Shown here: positions 6,530-12,811 of the stretch, in pieces
Numbering within the stretch: the stretch's first letter is position 1
Layout of the letters: each line of letters starts with the position of its first letter
NCBI GenBank assembly: GCA_036516995.1
Contig: DATDYW010000078.1
Span: 1 to 21,705, forward strand
Length of the DNA: 21,705 bases
Direction of reading: 5' to 3'
From: DATDYW01 sp036516995
GTDB lineage: Bacteria; Patescibacteriota; Minisyncoccia; Phycocordibacterales; JAACPR01
The notes under the pieces: model-generated
Told to the model about the DNA's origin: nothing
Seen by the model: only the letters and a program-made list of their open reading frames with translations
The model's database searches: none
Made by a program: the position numbers and the translations under genes

Positions 6530-7534
6530 TTACTTCACAAATGATGTGACACCGAAGGCGGCGCGGACGAACCGGAGTGTTTCCGAAGCGCGTTCGCGGG
6601 CAAGCTTAGCTCCATTACTGAGCACATCGAGGACGAAGTCGTCGTTCTGCTCGAGCTCGTGACGGCGCTCCTGGAAGGGTTCCAGAACATCGGCAATTCG
6701 CTCAGCTGCCTCAGCCTTGCATTCAACGCAACTACGGCTGCCGTCACGGCAGACGGCTGTGACCTCAGCGAGACGGGGCTCATCGGTTAGTAGTTGGTGG
6801 ATTGGATAGACGGCCATGCAGTTCTCCGGTTTTCCGGTGCTGCCTCGGTGCGTCCGTCCCGGGTCTGTGGCGGCCCGAGCGTAGAGTCTCGCGACTTCAT
6901 CTCTACTCGCGGTAATTGGCACGGCATCGTCGGCATCGGACTTCCCCATTTTGCCGCCACGCAGGCCCGGGACCATTTGCTGGTTAGCGAGGGTGCGTGG
7001 TATGGGAACGACGTTGCTCTCGCCGCCCGCCAGGCGATTGAGCCGCTTAGCGAGGCCCGCGGCGAGCTCGAGGTGTGCCACCTGGTCTGGACCGACGGGG
7101 ACATGCGTGGCGCGGGGCGCCAAGATGTCGGCCGCCATAAGCACCGGGTAGCTGAGCAAGCCGAGGTTAACCGATTGCGGGTACTTCTTCACCTTCTCCT
7201 TGAAGGAGGGTGTGTTCTGGAGGTCGCCAACCGGTTGCAGCATTGAGAGCAGGAGGGAGAGTTCCGCGATTTCCGGAACTGACGACTGCACGTAGATGCT
7301 CGATTTATTGGGATCGATTCCGGCCGCGAGGTAGTCACGGACGATTTCGATTGTCCCCTGCCTCATCGCTTTTCGATCGCCAGGCGTTGTCAGTGCATGG
7401 AGATCGGCGACGAAGAAGAGACACTTTGTGTCCACTTCGAACTGGTATTGAACAAAGCGACGGACTGCTCCGAGATAGTTGCCGAGGTGAAGACGGCCGC
7501 TCGCGCGGATGCCGGATAGAATGATTTTTTGCAT
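6530..7534 (-). CDS. trpS: tryptophanyl-tRNA synthetase
   Basis: The 334-aa class Ic synthetase charges tRNA-Trp. The HIGH motif appears as HLGN (16-19 in GRLHLGNYLG) and the KMSKS loop as KMGKS (195-199 in GGKMGKSDADD). The segment SYPVLMAADILAPRATHVPVGPDQ is the typical TrpRS tryptophan/tRNA-binding block. Length is normal for the family. I chose the ATG ending at 7534 because MQKIILSGIRASG is the canonical N-terminus; a 58-residue upstream extension in the same frame reads as shadow of the zinc-ribbon gene. It follows that gene by 38 nt of A/T-rich sequence without a Shine-Dalgarno and ends at a strong terminator. The cognate tRNA gene is about 1.4 kb away. Confidence 0.97.
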   Translation of the reverse strand: MQKIILSGIRASGRLHLGNYLGAVRRFVQYQFEVDTKCLFFVADLHALTTPGDRKAMRQGTIEIVRDYLAAGIDPNKSSIYVQSSVPEIAELSLLLSMLQPVGDLQNTPSFKEKVKKYPQSVNLGLLSYPVLMAADILAPRATHVPVGPDQVAHLELAAGLAKRLNRLAGGESNVVPIPRTLANQQMVPGLRGGKMGKSDADDAVPITASRDEVARLYARAATDPGRTHRGSTGKPENCMAVYPIHQLLTDEPRLAEVTAVCRDGSRSCVECKAEAAERIADVLEPFQERRHELEQNDDFVLDVLSNGAKLARERASETLRFVRAAFGVTSFVK

Positions 7535-7572
7535 TTTAATTTTTGAATTAGATTTGTTGGTAAAGAGCCGCC

Positions 7573-7878
7573 TCAAGAGAAGACGTGCTCGTAGGATAGG
7601 TTCGATGAGCACGTTGCGCATCGCCAAGTCCGATTGAGGGGGTTGAACTCCCCCGTAGTTTCGCCACACTGCGGGCAGGTGATGAGTGGCCGATGGCACC
7701 GTGGGCAACTTCTTCTGTGATGACCGCGCAAGAAGCGCTCACCAATCGCGCCGTCGGGTAGTCCCGCGGTACGGAAACCGCAAGGCTCACAGCGGAAGCG
7801 GTGGGCTGGAAGGTGTCTTTCGTTGCAGACGCCAAAACCCACAAGGCTTTTAATTGGTAAGTGAATTTGTAAGCACAT
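7573..7878 (-). CDS. small double zinc-ribbon protein, unknown function
   Basis: The 101-aa protein has four CxxC knuckles: C30/C33, C58/C61, C68/C71 and C87/C90. They can pair as two zinc ribbons (first with second, third with fourth). The rest is basic (GHHRRSCPRCHRP) with no membrane segment or catalytic motif. It lies 38 nt upstream of trpS on the same strand, behind a good promoter (7906-7934), so the two are probably co-transcribed. Tandem zinc ribbons usually bind nucleic acid or ribosomal components; that is an inference here. The regular spacing of eight cysteines argues for a real gene. The ATG ending at 7878 is used because an in-frame stop lies just upstream. No named family is recognised. 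Confidence 0.7.
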   Translation of the reverse strand: MCLQIHLPIKSLVGFGVCNERHLPAHRFRCEPCGFRTAGLPDGAIGERFLRGHHRRSCPRCHRPLITCPQCGETTGEFNPLNRTWRCATCSSNLSYEHVFS

Positions 7879-7905
7879 AAATTGTCAGGGTTCGTTTTCG
7901 ATGGC

Positions 7906-7934
7906 ACGCTAGCACCACACCGCCCCAGTGTGAA
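7906..7934 (-). promoter_or_regulatory. promoter of the zinc-ribbon gene-trpS unit
   Basis: On the minus strand TTCACA, a 17-nt spacer and TAGCGT, with TGC before the -10. The same TTCACA -35 occurs before rplQ. The start codon lies 27 nt downstream. Confidence 0.6.
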
Positions 7935-7940
7935 GAGCGC

Positions 7941-7966
7941 CAAGAGAAGCCGCTCCGAGGTGGCTT
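7941..7966 (-). terminator. possible terminator hairpin after dnaK
   Basis: A stem of about 8 bp (AAGCC/GGCTT outer part at 7947-7951 and 7962-7966, with a short inner CT/AG) lies 21 nt past the dnaK stop. The minus-strand T tract is weak (TCTCTT). The plus-strand side has stronger T runs but no gene to terminate. Confidence 0.4.
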
Positions 7967-7987
7967 TTCTTCGGTTTTTATTAGAAA

Positions 7988-9859
7988 TTAGACAGGCGGC
8001 TGTTCCTCGGTGGGTCTCTCTGTTTCTGGGGCGGTCTGCTCGCCGCTCTTCGGCGGATTTTTAGAGAGGTGCTCGCCGATCTTCATCGTCTCGGTGACGA
8101 GCTTCTCGGACGCCGTGCGAATGGCCGGCAGGTCCTCCTTCTCGCGTACCTCGCGGGCGGCCTTGGCGGCCTCCTCGACGGAGGCGCGAATCTCGGCCGG
8201 CACCTTGTCGCCGTGCTCCTTGATAGCCTTCTCGGCGGCGTAGATGGCCTGCTCGGCGTGGTTCTTGGCCTCAACGAGCTCGCGCTTGGCCTTGTCGGAC
8301 GCCTCGTTGGCGACGGCGTCGTCCTGCATCTTCTTGATGTCGGCTTCCGTGAGACCAGAGCGCGCCTCGATGCGGATGCTCTGCTCCTTGTTGGTGGCCT
8401 TGTCCTTGGCCTTCACCGCCAGAATGCCGTTGGCGTCCACGTCGAACGTCACCTCGATCTGCGGAATGCCGCGCGGCGCGGGCGGGATACCGTCGAGGAT
8501 GAAGCGGCCGAGCGACTTGTTGTCTGACGACATCGCCCGTTCGCCCTGGAAGACGTGAATCTCCACCTGCGGCTGGCCGTCGGCGGCGGTCGAGAAGACC
8601 TGCGAGCGCGACGCCGGGATGGTGGTGTTGCGGTCGATGAGCTTCGTCGCCACGCCGCCCATCGTCTCGATGCCGAGCGAGAGCGGAATGACGTCGAGCA
8701 GGAGCACATCTTTCACGTCGCCCTGCAGGATGCCGCCCTGCACCGCGGCGCCGAGCGCCACCACCTCGTCGGGGTTGATGCTCTTGTTGGGCTCCTTGCC
8801 GCCGAAGAGCTTCTTCACCTCCTCGACAATTTTCGGCATGCGCGTCTGGCCGCCAACGAGAATTATTTCGTTGATTTCGGCCATCTTGAATGGCGAGGCC
8901 TCGAGCGCGCGCTTGGTGATTTCAATCGAGCGCGCCACGAACTCGTCGGCAATCTCCTCGAGCTTGGCGCGAGACAGCTTGCGGGTCAGGTGCGCCGGGA
9001 CGCCGTCAGCCTGCGCAATGAACGGAATGTTGATTTCCGTTTCCTGGGCAGTGGAGAGCTCAATCTTCGCCTTCTCGCAGGCCTCGTCGAGGCGCTGCAG
9101 CGCGAGCGGATCCTTCGTGACATCGAGCCCGCTCTCCTTCTTGAACTCCTCCGCGATCCACTGAATGAGCTTGTAGTCGATGTCGCGGCCACCCATATGA
9201 GAGTCGCCGTCGGTCGACTTCACCTCGATGACGTCGCCGCCGACCTCGAGCACAGACACGTCAAATGTGCCGCCGCCGAAGTCGTACACCACAATCTTTT
9301 CGTCCTTCTTCTTGTTGAAGCCGTAGGCGAGCGCAGCCGCCGTGGGCTCGTTGATGATGCGCTTGACGTCGAGGCCGGCAATTTTGCCCGCGTCCTTCGT
9401 GGCCTGGCGCTGCTGGTCGTTGAAGTAGGCCGGCACCGTGATGACCGCCTCGGTGACGGGGTGGCCGAGCTTGGCCTCGGCGTCCTTCTTGAGCTTGCCG
9501 AGGATCATCGCGGAGATTTCCTCCGGCGAGTACTGCTTGTCGGCCATCTTCACCGAGACGCCGCCCGTGGCAGACTTTGAAATCTCGTATGGGACGGTCT
9601 TCTTGTCGCGCGCGATTGATTCCTCTTCGTAGCTGTGGCCGATGAAGCGCTTGATGCCGAAGACGGTGCCCTTCGGGTTGGTGACAGCCTGCCGCTTGGC
9701 CAGGAGGCCCACCAGGCGCTCGCCCGTCTTGCCCTGGGCGATGATTGAGGGAGTGGTGCGCGCCCCCTCGGCGTTCTCGAGGATGCGCGGCTCGCCGCCC
9801 TCCATCACCGCGACGGCGGAGTTTGTGGTGCCGAGGTCGATGCCAATGATTTTAGACAT
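7988..9859 (-). CDS. dnaK: molecular chaperone DnaK (Hsp70)
   Basis: The protein is 623 aa, close to the usual 610-640. The nucleotide-binding domain has GIDLGTTNS near the N-terminus, the second phosphate motif VVYDFGGGTFDVS and the adenosine motif ILVGGQTRMP. The interdomain linker DVLLLDVIPLSLG is intact. The substrate-binding domain and helical lid follow, ending in a Glu/Pro-rich tail. It works in an ATP cycle with the DnaJ-like protein (2515-3378) and GrpE (10284-10880). It is the last gene after grpE and a small unknown gene, separated from the latter by 80 nt containing an inverted repeat (9901-9932). No own promoter could be identified with confidence. No CIRCE element is present. 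Confidence 0.99.
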   Translation of the reverse strand: MSKIIGIDLGTTNSAVAVMEGGEPRILENAEGARTTPSIIAQGKTGERLVGLLAKRQAVTNPKGTVFGIKRFIGHSYEEESIARDKKTVPYEISKSATGGVSVKMADKQYSPEEISAMILGKLKKDAEAKLGHPVTEAVITVPAYFNDQQRQATKDAGKIAGLDVKRIINEPTAAALAYGFNKKKDEKIVVYDFGGGTFDVSVLEVGGDVIEVKSTDGDSHMGGRDIDYKLIQWIAEEFKKESGLDVTKDPLALQRLDEACEKAKIELSTAQETEINIPFIAQADGVPAHLTRKLSRAKLEEIADEFVARSIEITKRALEASPFKMAEINEIILVGGQTRMPKIVEEVKKLFGGKEPNKSINPDEVVALGAAVQGGILQGDVKDVLLLDVIPLSLGIETMGGVATKLIDRNTTIPASRSQVFSTAADGQPQVEIHVFQGERAMSSDNKSLGRFILDGIPPAPRGIPQIEVTFDVDANGILAVKAKDKATNKEQSIRIEARSGLTEADIKKMQDDAVANEASDKAKRELVEAKNHAEQAIYAAEKAIKEHGDKVPAEIRASVEEAAKAAREVREKEDLPAIRTASEKLVTETMKIGEHLSKNPPKSGEQTAPETERPTEEQPPV

Positions 9860-9900
9860 GGTTTCTGGCTAGGTTTTGTAATGGTGAAATCGGTGCCCTG

Positions 9901-9932
9901 AGCGTTTAGCAGTCTATAGCTCGCTAAACGCT
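9901..9932. repeat. inverted repeat/hairpin in the dnaK leader
   Basis: Perfect 10-bp arms AGCGTTTAGC (9901-9910) and GCTAAACGCT (9923-9932) enclose a 12-nt spacer; two more pairs (AG/CT) can form with one bulged base. It lies 41 nt upstream of the dnaK start. No T-run follows on the dnaK strand, so it does not look like a terminator. It superficially resembles CIRCE (TTAGC...GCTAA), but the spacing is 12 instead of 17 nt and the inner bases differ. Operator, RNA-stability or processing roles are all possible. Confidence 0.6.
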
Positions 9933-9939
9933 TTTGGCG

Positions 9940-10287
9940 CTAGCGGAGATTTGGGGCGCGGGTTTTTTGGGTGGAGAGCAGGAGGTCGAGCGAGAACGGA
10001 GAGAAAACGGAAGCGGGTGCGGGGAAGCGGCGCGGCGCGGCGGGAATGGTCGCGGTGGCCGCGGGTGCGGCGAGGGCCAGCGGTTCGGCAATCTCTCCGA
10101 GCACAACCTCAACGCCACGCACGCGGGCACCGTCGAGGAGCTCGGTGAGCTCGGCGCGGGGAACGGTGCGGCGGCCGAGAACGCGCAGACCGTCCCCCTC
10201 TCGAATTGCGGCGACGATTTCGGCGCGAGAACCCCGCGCTGCCGCGAGAATCACCAGACGCTTAACCTCTGTAGAGAGAGAAATCAT
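9940..10287 (-). CDS. unknown protein coupled to grpE, upstream of dnaK
   Basis: The 115-aa protein has two parts. Residues 1-70 are compact and mixed alpha/beta in character (MISLSTEVKRLVILAAARGS, then DGLRVLGRRTVPRAELTELL and GVEVVLGEIAEP). Residues 71-115 are an Ala/Pro-rich, probably disordered tail. It has no cysteines, signal peptide or membrane helix. Its ATG overlaps the grpE TGA stop (ATGA), so it is almost certainly translated with grpE and transcribed with dnaK. I do not recognise the family. It is not HrcA, which is about 340 aa, nor a J-protein. Position suggests a helper or regulator of the Hsp70 system; that is inference from context only. Confidence 0.7.
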   Translation of the reverse strand: MISLSTEVKRLVILAAARGSRAEIVAAIREGDGLRVLGRRTVPRAELTELLDGARVRGVEVVLGEIAEPLALAAPAATATIPAAPRRFPAPASVFSPFSLDLLLSTQKTRAPNLR

Positions 10288-10880
10288 TGCTCGAGATGGA
10301 AAACCTTTACCGCCGCGGGCCGAATCACCTGGTCGCCCCTAGCGTACCCCTTCTGGACAACCGCCGCTAGCGTGCCGTCCTGGGACGCACTCTCTGCGGC
10401 GACATTCTCAATTGAGTGGTGGCGAGCAGCATCGAAGTGCTCGCCGGGCGCACCGAATGCTTCTACGCCAAATCGGGAGAGCGTGCCCAGCAGCTGCGAA
10501 CGAATGAACTCGACGCCCTGCCGCCAGCCGGCATCAACTTTCTCCCACGCTTCCCTGTTCGCCATCGCCATATCAAATGCGTCGAGCGCCGGGAGAATTT
10601 CGTGCAGCACCGCCTCCTCGCCGAGGGTGGCGAACCGCCGCCGCTCCTCCTCGTGCCTTTTCCCCGCGTTGATGAGGTCAGCCTTGGCGCGCTGCCAGCC
10701 GGCGAGGTATTCAGCTTTCGAGGACTCGCACACAGAAAGCTTCTCGCGCAGCTTCGCGAGCTTCGTGGCCATTGCGGGGCCTTCGGCTGCCGGGTCATCT
10801 CCGGCTTCCAAATCGGGCGCGTCCTCGTAGACGATTTCCTCGTCTGCGCCTTTCTTTTTGTGATCGTCTTTAGCACTCAT
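10284..10880 (-). CDS. grpE: GrpE, nucleotide exchange factor for DnaK
   Basis: The protein is 198 aa. An acidic, disordered N-terminus (1-35) is followed by the long coiled-coil region (about 36-85, AKLREKLSVCESSKAEYLAGWQ), and then the conserved GrpE core with LPALDAFDMAM and the C-terminal beta-wing HHSIENVA...VVQKGYARGDQVIRPAAVKV, which is diagnostic. It releases ADP from DnaK. The ATG ending at 10880 lies 9 nt after a TACAAT -10 box, so the mRNA is predicted to be nearly leaderless. A 22-bp palindrome overlaps the -35 region. It diverges from the lipoprotein gene and shares an ATGA overlap with the next gene. Confidence 0.97.
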   Translation of the reverse strand: MSAKDDHKKKGADEEIVYEDAPDLEAGDDPAAEGPAMATKLAKLREKLSVCESSKAEYLAGWQRAKADLINAGKRHEEERRRFATLGEEAVLHEILPALDAFDMAMANREAWEKVDAGWRQGVEFIRSQLLGTLSRFGVEAFGAPGEHFDAARHHSIENVAAESASQDGTLAAVVQKGYARGDQVIRPAAVKVFHLEQ

Positions 10881-10889
10881 TGCTGCGAG

Positions 10890-10918
10890 ATTGTACGGAT
10901 TTTTGACTCTGCCGTCAA
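10890..10918 (-). promoter_or_regulatory. promoter of the grpE-unknown-dnaK operon
   Basis: On the minus strand TTGACG, a 17-nt spacer and TACAAT; the grpE ATG follows after 9 nt. This is one of the best promoter matches in the window. Confidence 0.75.
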
Positions 10919-10921
10919 AAA
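10900..10921. promoter_or_regulatory. palindrome overlapping the grpE promoter, candidate operator
   Basis: Perfect 8-bp arms TTTTTGAC (10900-10907) and GTCAAAAA (10914-10921) with a 6-nt centre. It covers the -35 and most of the spacer of the grpE promoter, where a bound repressor would block RNA polymerase. One arm doubles as the -35 box, so part of the symmetry could be coincidental. Confidence 0.5.
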
Positions 10922-10959
10922 TGCCGCGCGCGCCGCCGTTGCGGGGCTTTTTGTATATA

Positions 10960-10987
10960 TTGACACAAGGATGTTATGTGATATAAT
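10960..10987 (+). promoter_or_regulatory. strong promoter of the lipoprotein gene
   Basis: A perfect TTGACA (10960-10965), a 16-nt spacer and a perfect TATAAT (10982-10987) with TGA before it (extended TGn). The GTG start is 7 nt after the -10, exactly where transcription should begin, so the mRNA is predicted to be leaderless. Confidence 0.8.
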
Positions 10988-10993
10988 ATAAAC

Positions 10994-11506
10994 GTGAAGA
11001 ACATTCCCATTGCTGTCATTTGTGTCGTCGCCACTCTCGCCGGTCTTGTCTCGTGCAATCGGCACATCGCCGAAAAGCACACCCTGTCCCACGTCAACAT
11101 GAAGTGGGCCGGTGGTCCGCCCGAGCGACTCTCCAACCCCTACGTCGAGTTCCTCTTCGGGGACGGATGCAGGCAATACATCTCCCTTCCGGACGACGTA
11201 TTCGAGGTCTCGTCACAGGGTCTCGTAAAGGTGGAGGGCGAGGCGGCGGTCGATCTCGGGTGCGCTACGCTCCCTGAGCGTTTCGAGGTTCGCGCCCGGT
11301 TCACCTACCAGGACGGGTACGTGGACAGGAGCGCCCCAGTTTCTTCATTGAAACTGATCGACGGTCCGCGTGGTCCCGAGGTCTACCTCGTCCGCACGCG
11401 GAGCGAGGACATGAGGAACGGCGGCTCGCAGGTCACGGCCACCCGAACGGTCTGGGACTACTCCGACGGATCGTCTCGGTACGGGTCTCCGACCCGGTGG
11501 CGGTAG
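10994..11506 (+). CDS. putative lipoprotein, unknown function
   Basis: The 170-aa protein starts at GTG. The N-terminus MKNIPIAVICVVATLAGLVSC is a type II signal peptide: two positive/polar residues, a hydrophobic core and the lipobox LVSC with Cys21, so the mature protein should be lipid-anchored outside the membrane. The mature part is predicted to be mostly beta-strand (YVEFLFGDG, RFEVRARFTYQDGYV), with two further cysteines in GDGC and DLGC that could form a disulphide. No family is recognised. It is a single-gene unit with a consensus promoter and its own terminator, diverging from grpE. The GTG is preferred over later ATGs because it keeps the signal peptide and lies at the predicted transcription start. 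Confidence 0.8.
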   Translation: MKNIPIAVICVVATLAGLVSCNRHIAEKHTLSHVNMKWAGGPPERLSNPYVEFLFGDGCRQYISLPDDVFEVSSQGLVKVEGEAAVDLGCATLPERFEVRARFTYQDGYVDRSAPVSSLKLIDGPRGPEVYLVRTRSEDMRNGGSQVTATRTVWDYSDGSSRYGSPTRWR

Positions 11507-11520
11507 TTTTGAGAGACGCA

Positions 11521-11548
11521 ACGCGCGGCCACAGGGCCGCGCGTTTTT
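11521..11548 (+). terminator. intrinsic terminator of the lipoprotein gene
   Basis: ACGCGCGGCC (11521-11530) pairs with GGCCGCGCGT (11535-11544) around a 4-nt loop, followed by TTTT. Confidence 0.92.
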
Positions 11549-11649
11549 CTATTTGCCGTCCCACGAACGAAAACCACCTCGACCGTCCCCGACGTGCTGC
11601 GAATGCAGAGCGAGGGGCGGAGAGGCGGTTTGCAGCCGCGAACTCTGGT

Positions 11650-12054
11650 TTACCGCTTGCTCCACTGCGGCGCCTTGCGCGCCTTCTTGAGGCCGAACTT
11701 GCGGCGCTCCTTGGCGCGGGGGTCGCGCTTGAGGAAGCCCTTCTTCTTGAGGTCGGGGCGGAGCTCCGCCTTGAACTCCACCAGGGCGCGGGAGAGGCCG
11801 TGGCGGACGGCTTCGGCCTGGCCGTTGATGCCGCCGCCGACAATCTTGGCGGAAACGGCGAAGGCTTGGCCAACGCCTTCGGATTCGAGGAGCGCCTGCG
11901 TCACCGATTTCTGCAGCGCCGCGTTCTGGAAGTGAGCCTCGAGTGAGCGGCCGTTGATGACCCAGGAGGTTTCGGAGGCTGGGGTGATGCGGACGCGCGC
12001 CACTGCCGTCTTGCGGCGGCCGATTCCTTCAATGTATCGCGCGGTGGGAGCCAT
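11650..12054 (-). CDS. rpsI: 30S ribosomal protein S9
   Basis: The 134-aa protein has the S9 signatures: GIGRRKTAVARVR near the N-terminus, VGGGINGQAEAVRHGLSRAL in the middle, and the basic C-terminus KKARKAPQWSKR, whose terminal SKR contacts P-site tRNA. Length is normal. It is the last gene of the ribosomal block, 8 nt after rplM, with an A/T-rich pre-start sequence and no Shine-Dalgarno. The roughly 100 nt downstream, to the convergent lipoprotein terminator, hold no clear minus-strand terminator. Confidence 0.98.
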   Translation of the reverse strand: MAPTARYIEGIGRRKTAVARVRITPASETSWVINGRSLEAHFQNAALQKSVTQALLESEGVGQAFAVSAKIVGGGINGQAEAVRHGLSRALVEFKAELRPDLKKKGFLKRDPRAKERRKFGLKKARKAPQWSKR

Positions 12055-12062
12055 ACGAAAAT

Positions 12063-12401
12063 TTAGTCGGTAACCTTCAGGCGCTTGATAATCTGGGCAC
12101 GAAGGCGATTGCGAGGGAGCATTCCCAAGACCATCCGGCGGAAGGCGGCGTCCCAGCCCTTGCGCGCAATCTGAGCGCCCATCGTCTCGCTGGTGAGCCC
12201 GCCCGGGTGGCCCGAGTAGCGGGTGACCGGCGCCTTCTCCTTCTTCGCCGAGATGCGCACCTTCGAGGCGTTCACAATTTCAACAGGCTCGCTCGATTTC
12301 GCGTTCTTGGCGAAGCCGACAGAGCGTTTGCCGAGCAGAAAACTGGCGGCCTCGGACGCCACGCGGCCCATCGTTCGGTTCTGCGCGTCTACGGTCATCA
12401 T
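12063..12401 (-). CDS. rplM: 50S ribosomal protein L13 (short form)
   Basis: The protein is 112 aa against about 142 in E. coli. It starts directly at the core (VDAQNRTMGRVASEAASFLLGK) and ends at RLKVTD, so the N-terminal strand and the C-terminal tail are missing. The core motif YSGHPGG, the LGMLPRN segment and the final basic helix are present. Such trimming is typical of reduced Patescibacteria ribosomal proteins. Two ATGs are adjacent (12399-12401 and 12396-12398); either may be used. It lies 6 nt after rplQ and 8 nt before rpsI, in the common rplM-rpsI pairing. Confidence 0.96.
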   Translation of the reverse strand: MMTVDAQNRTMGRVASEAASFLLGKRSVGFAKNAKSSEPVEIVNASKVRISAKKEKAPVTRYSGHPGGLTSETMGAQIARKGWDAAFRRMVLGMLPRNRLRAQIIKRLKVTD

Positions 12402-12407
12402 AAAAGT

Positions 12408-12755
12408 TTAGACAAACTCAATCTGCGCCATCAGCGCCGAGTCGCTCGTGCGCTTCGGGAGCTTGGTGATGCGGGTGTAGCCGCCGGCGCGCTTCGCGAA
12501 TCGCGGGGCGATGTCGGCGACGAGCTTCTTGGCGGCACTCTCCCCCACCTTCGAGACGATGCTCCGGTGGGCGGCGAGCGTTCCCTTGCGGGCGGTCGTC
12601 ACCAGCTTCTCGATGGTCGGGCGGAGCTCCTTGGCCTTAGCCTCGGTCGTGGTAATTCGGCCGTCGCGCACCAGGCCAACGCAGAGCGCGCGCAAAAGCG
12701 CCCGACGCTGATCGGTGCCGCGGTTGAAGGACCGGCGCTTGCTGCTGTGTCGCAT
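12408..12755 (-). CDS. rplQ: 50S ribosomal protein L17
   Basis: The 115-aa protein begins MRHSSKRRSFNR and continues with RRALLRALCVGLVRDGRITTTEAKAKELRP, the defining L17 block; it ends GGYTRITKLPKR plus a short tail. Size is normal. In most bacteria it follows rpoA, as here, but the 56-nt gap contains a promoter (12768-12796), so rplQ-rplM-rpsI can be transcribed separately. The ATG lies 12 nt past the -10, predicting a leader of about 5 nt. Confidence 0.98.
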   Translation of the reverse strand: MRHSSKRRSFNRGTDQRRALLRALCVGLVRDGRITTTEAKAKELRPTIEKLVTTARKGTLAAHRSIVSKVGESAAKKLVADIAPRFAKRAGGYTRITKLPKRTSDSALMAQIEFV

Positions 12756-12767
12756 CGTTAGCCGGGT

Positions 12768-12796
12768 ACCCTAACAGCTCAGCTGCCGCCTGTGAA
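12768..12796 (-). promoter_or_regulatory. promoter of rplQ-rplM-rpsI
   Basis: On the minus strand TTCACA, a 17-nt spacer and TAGGGT with TGT before the -10. It lies in the gap after rpoA. Confidence 0.55.
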
Positions 12797-12811
12797 GCCC
12801 GGGCGCGGGCC

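Noticed and set aside
8555..9580. Plus-strand open frame (341 codons) opposite dnaK
   Set aside because: Antisense mirror of a highly conserved gene; no domain or promoter supports it.
9901..9932. CIRCE (HrcA) operator before dnaK
   Set aside because: It shares TTAGC/GCTAA ends, but the spacing is 12 instead of 17 nt and the ACTC/GAGT inner bases are missing. No hrcA is visible in the window.
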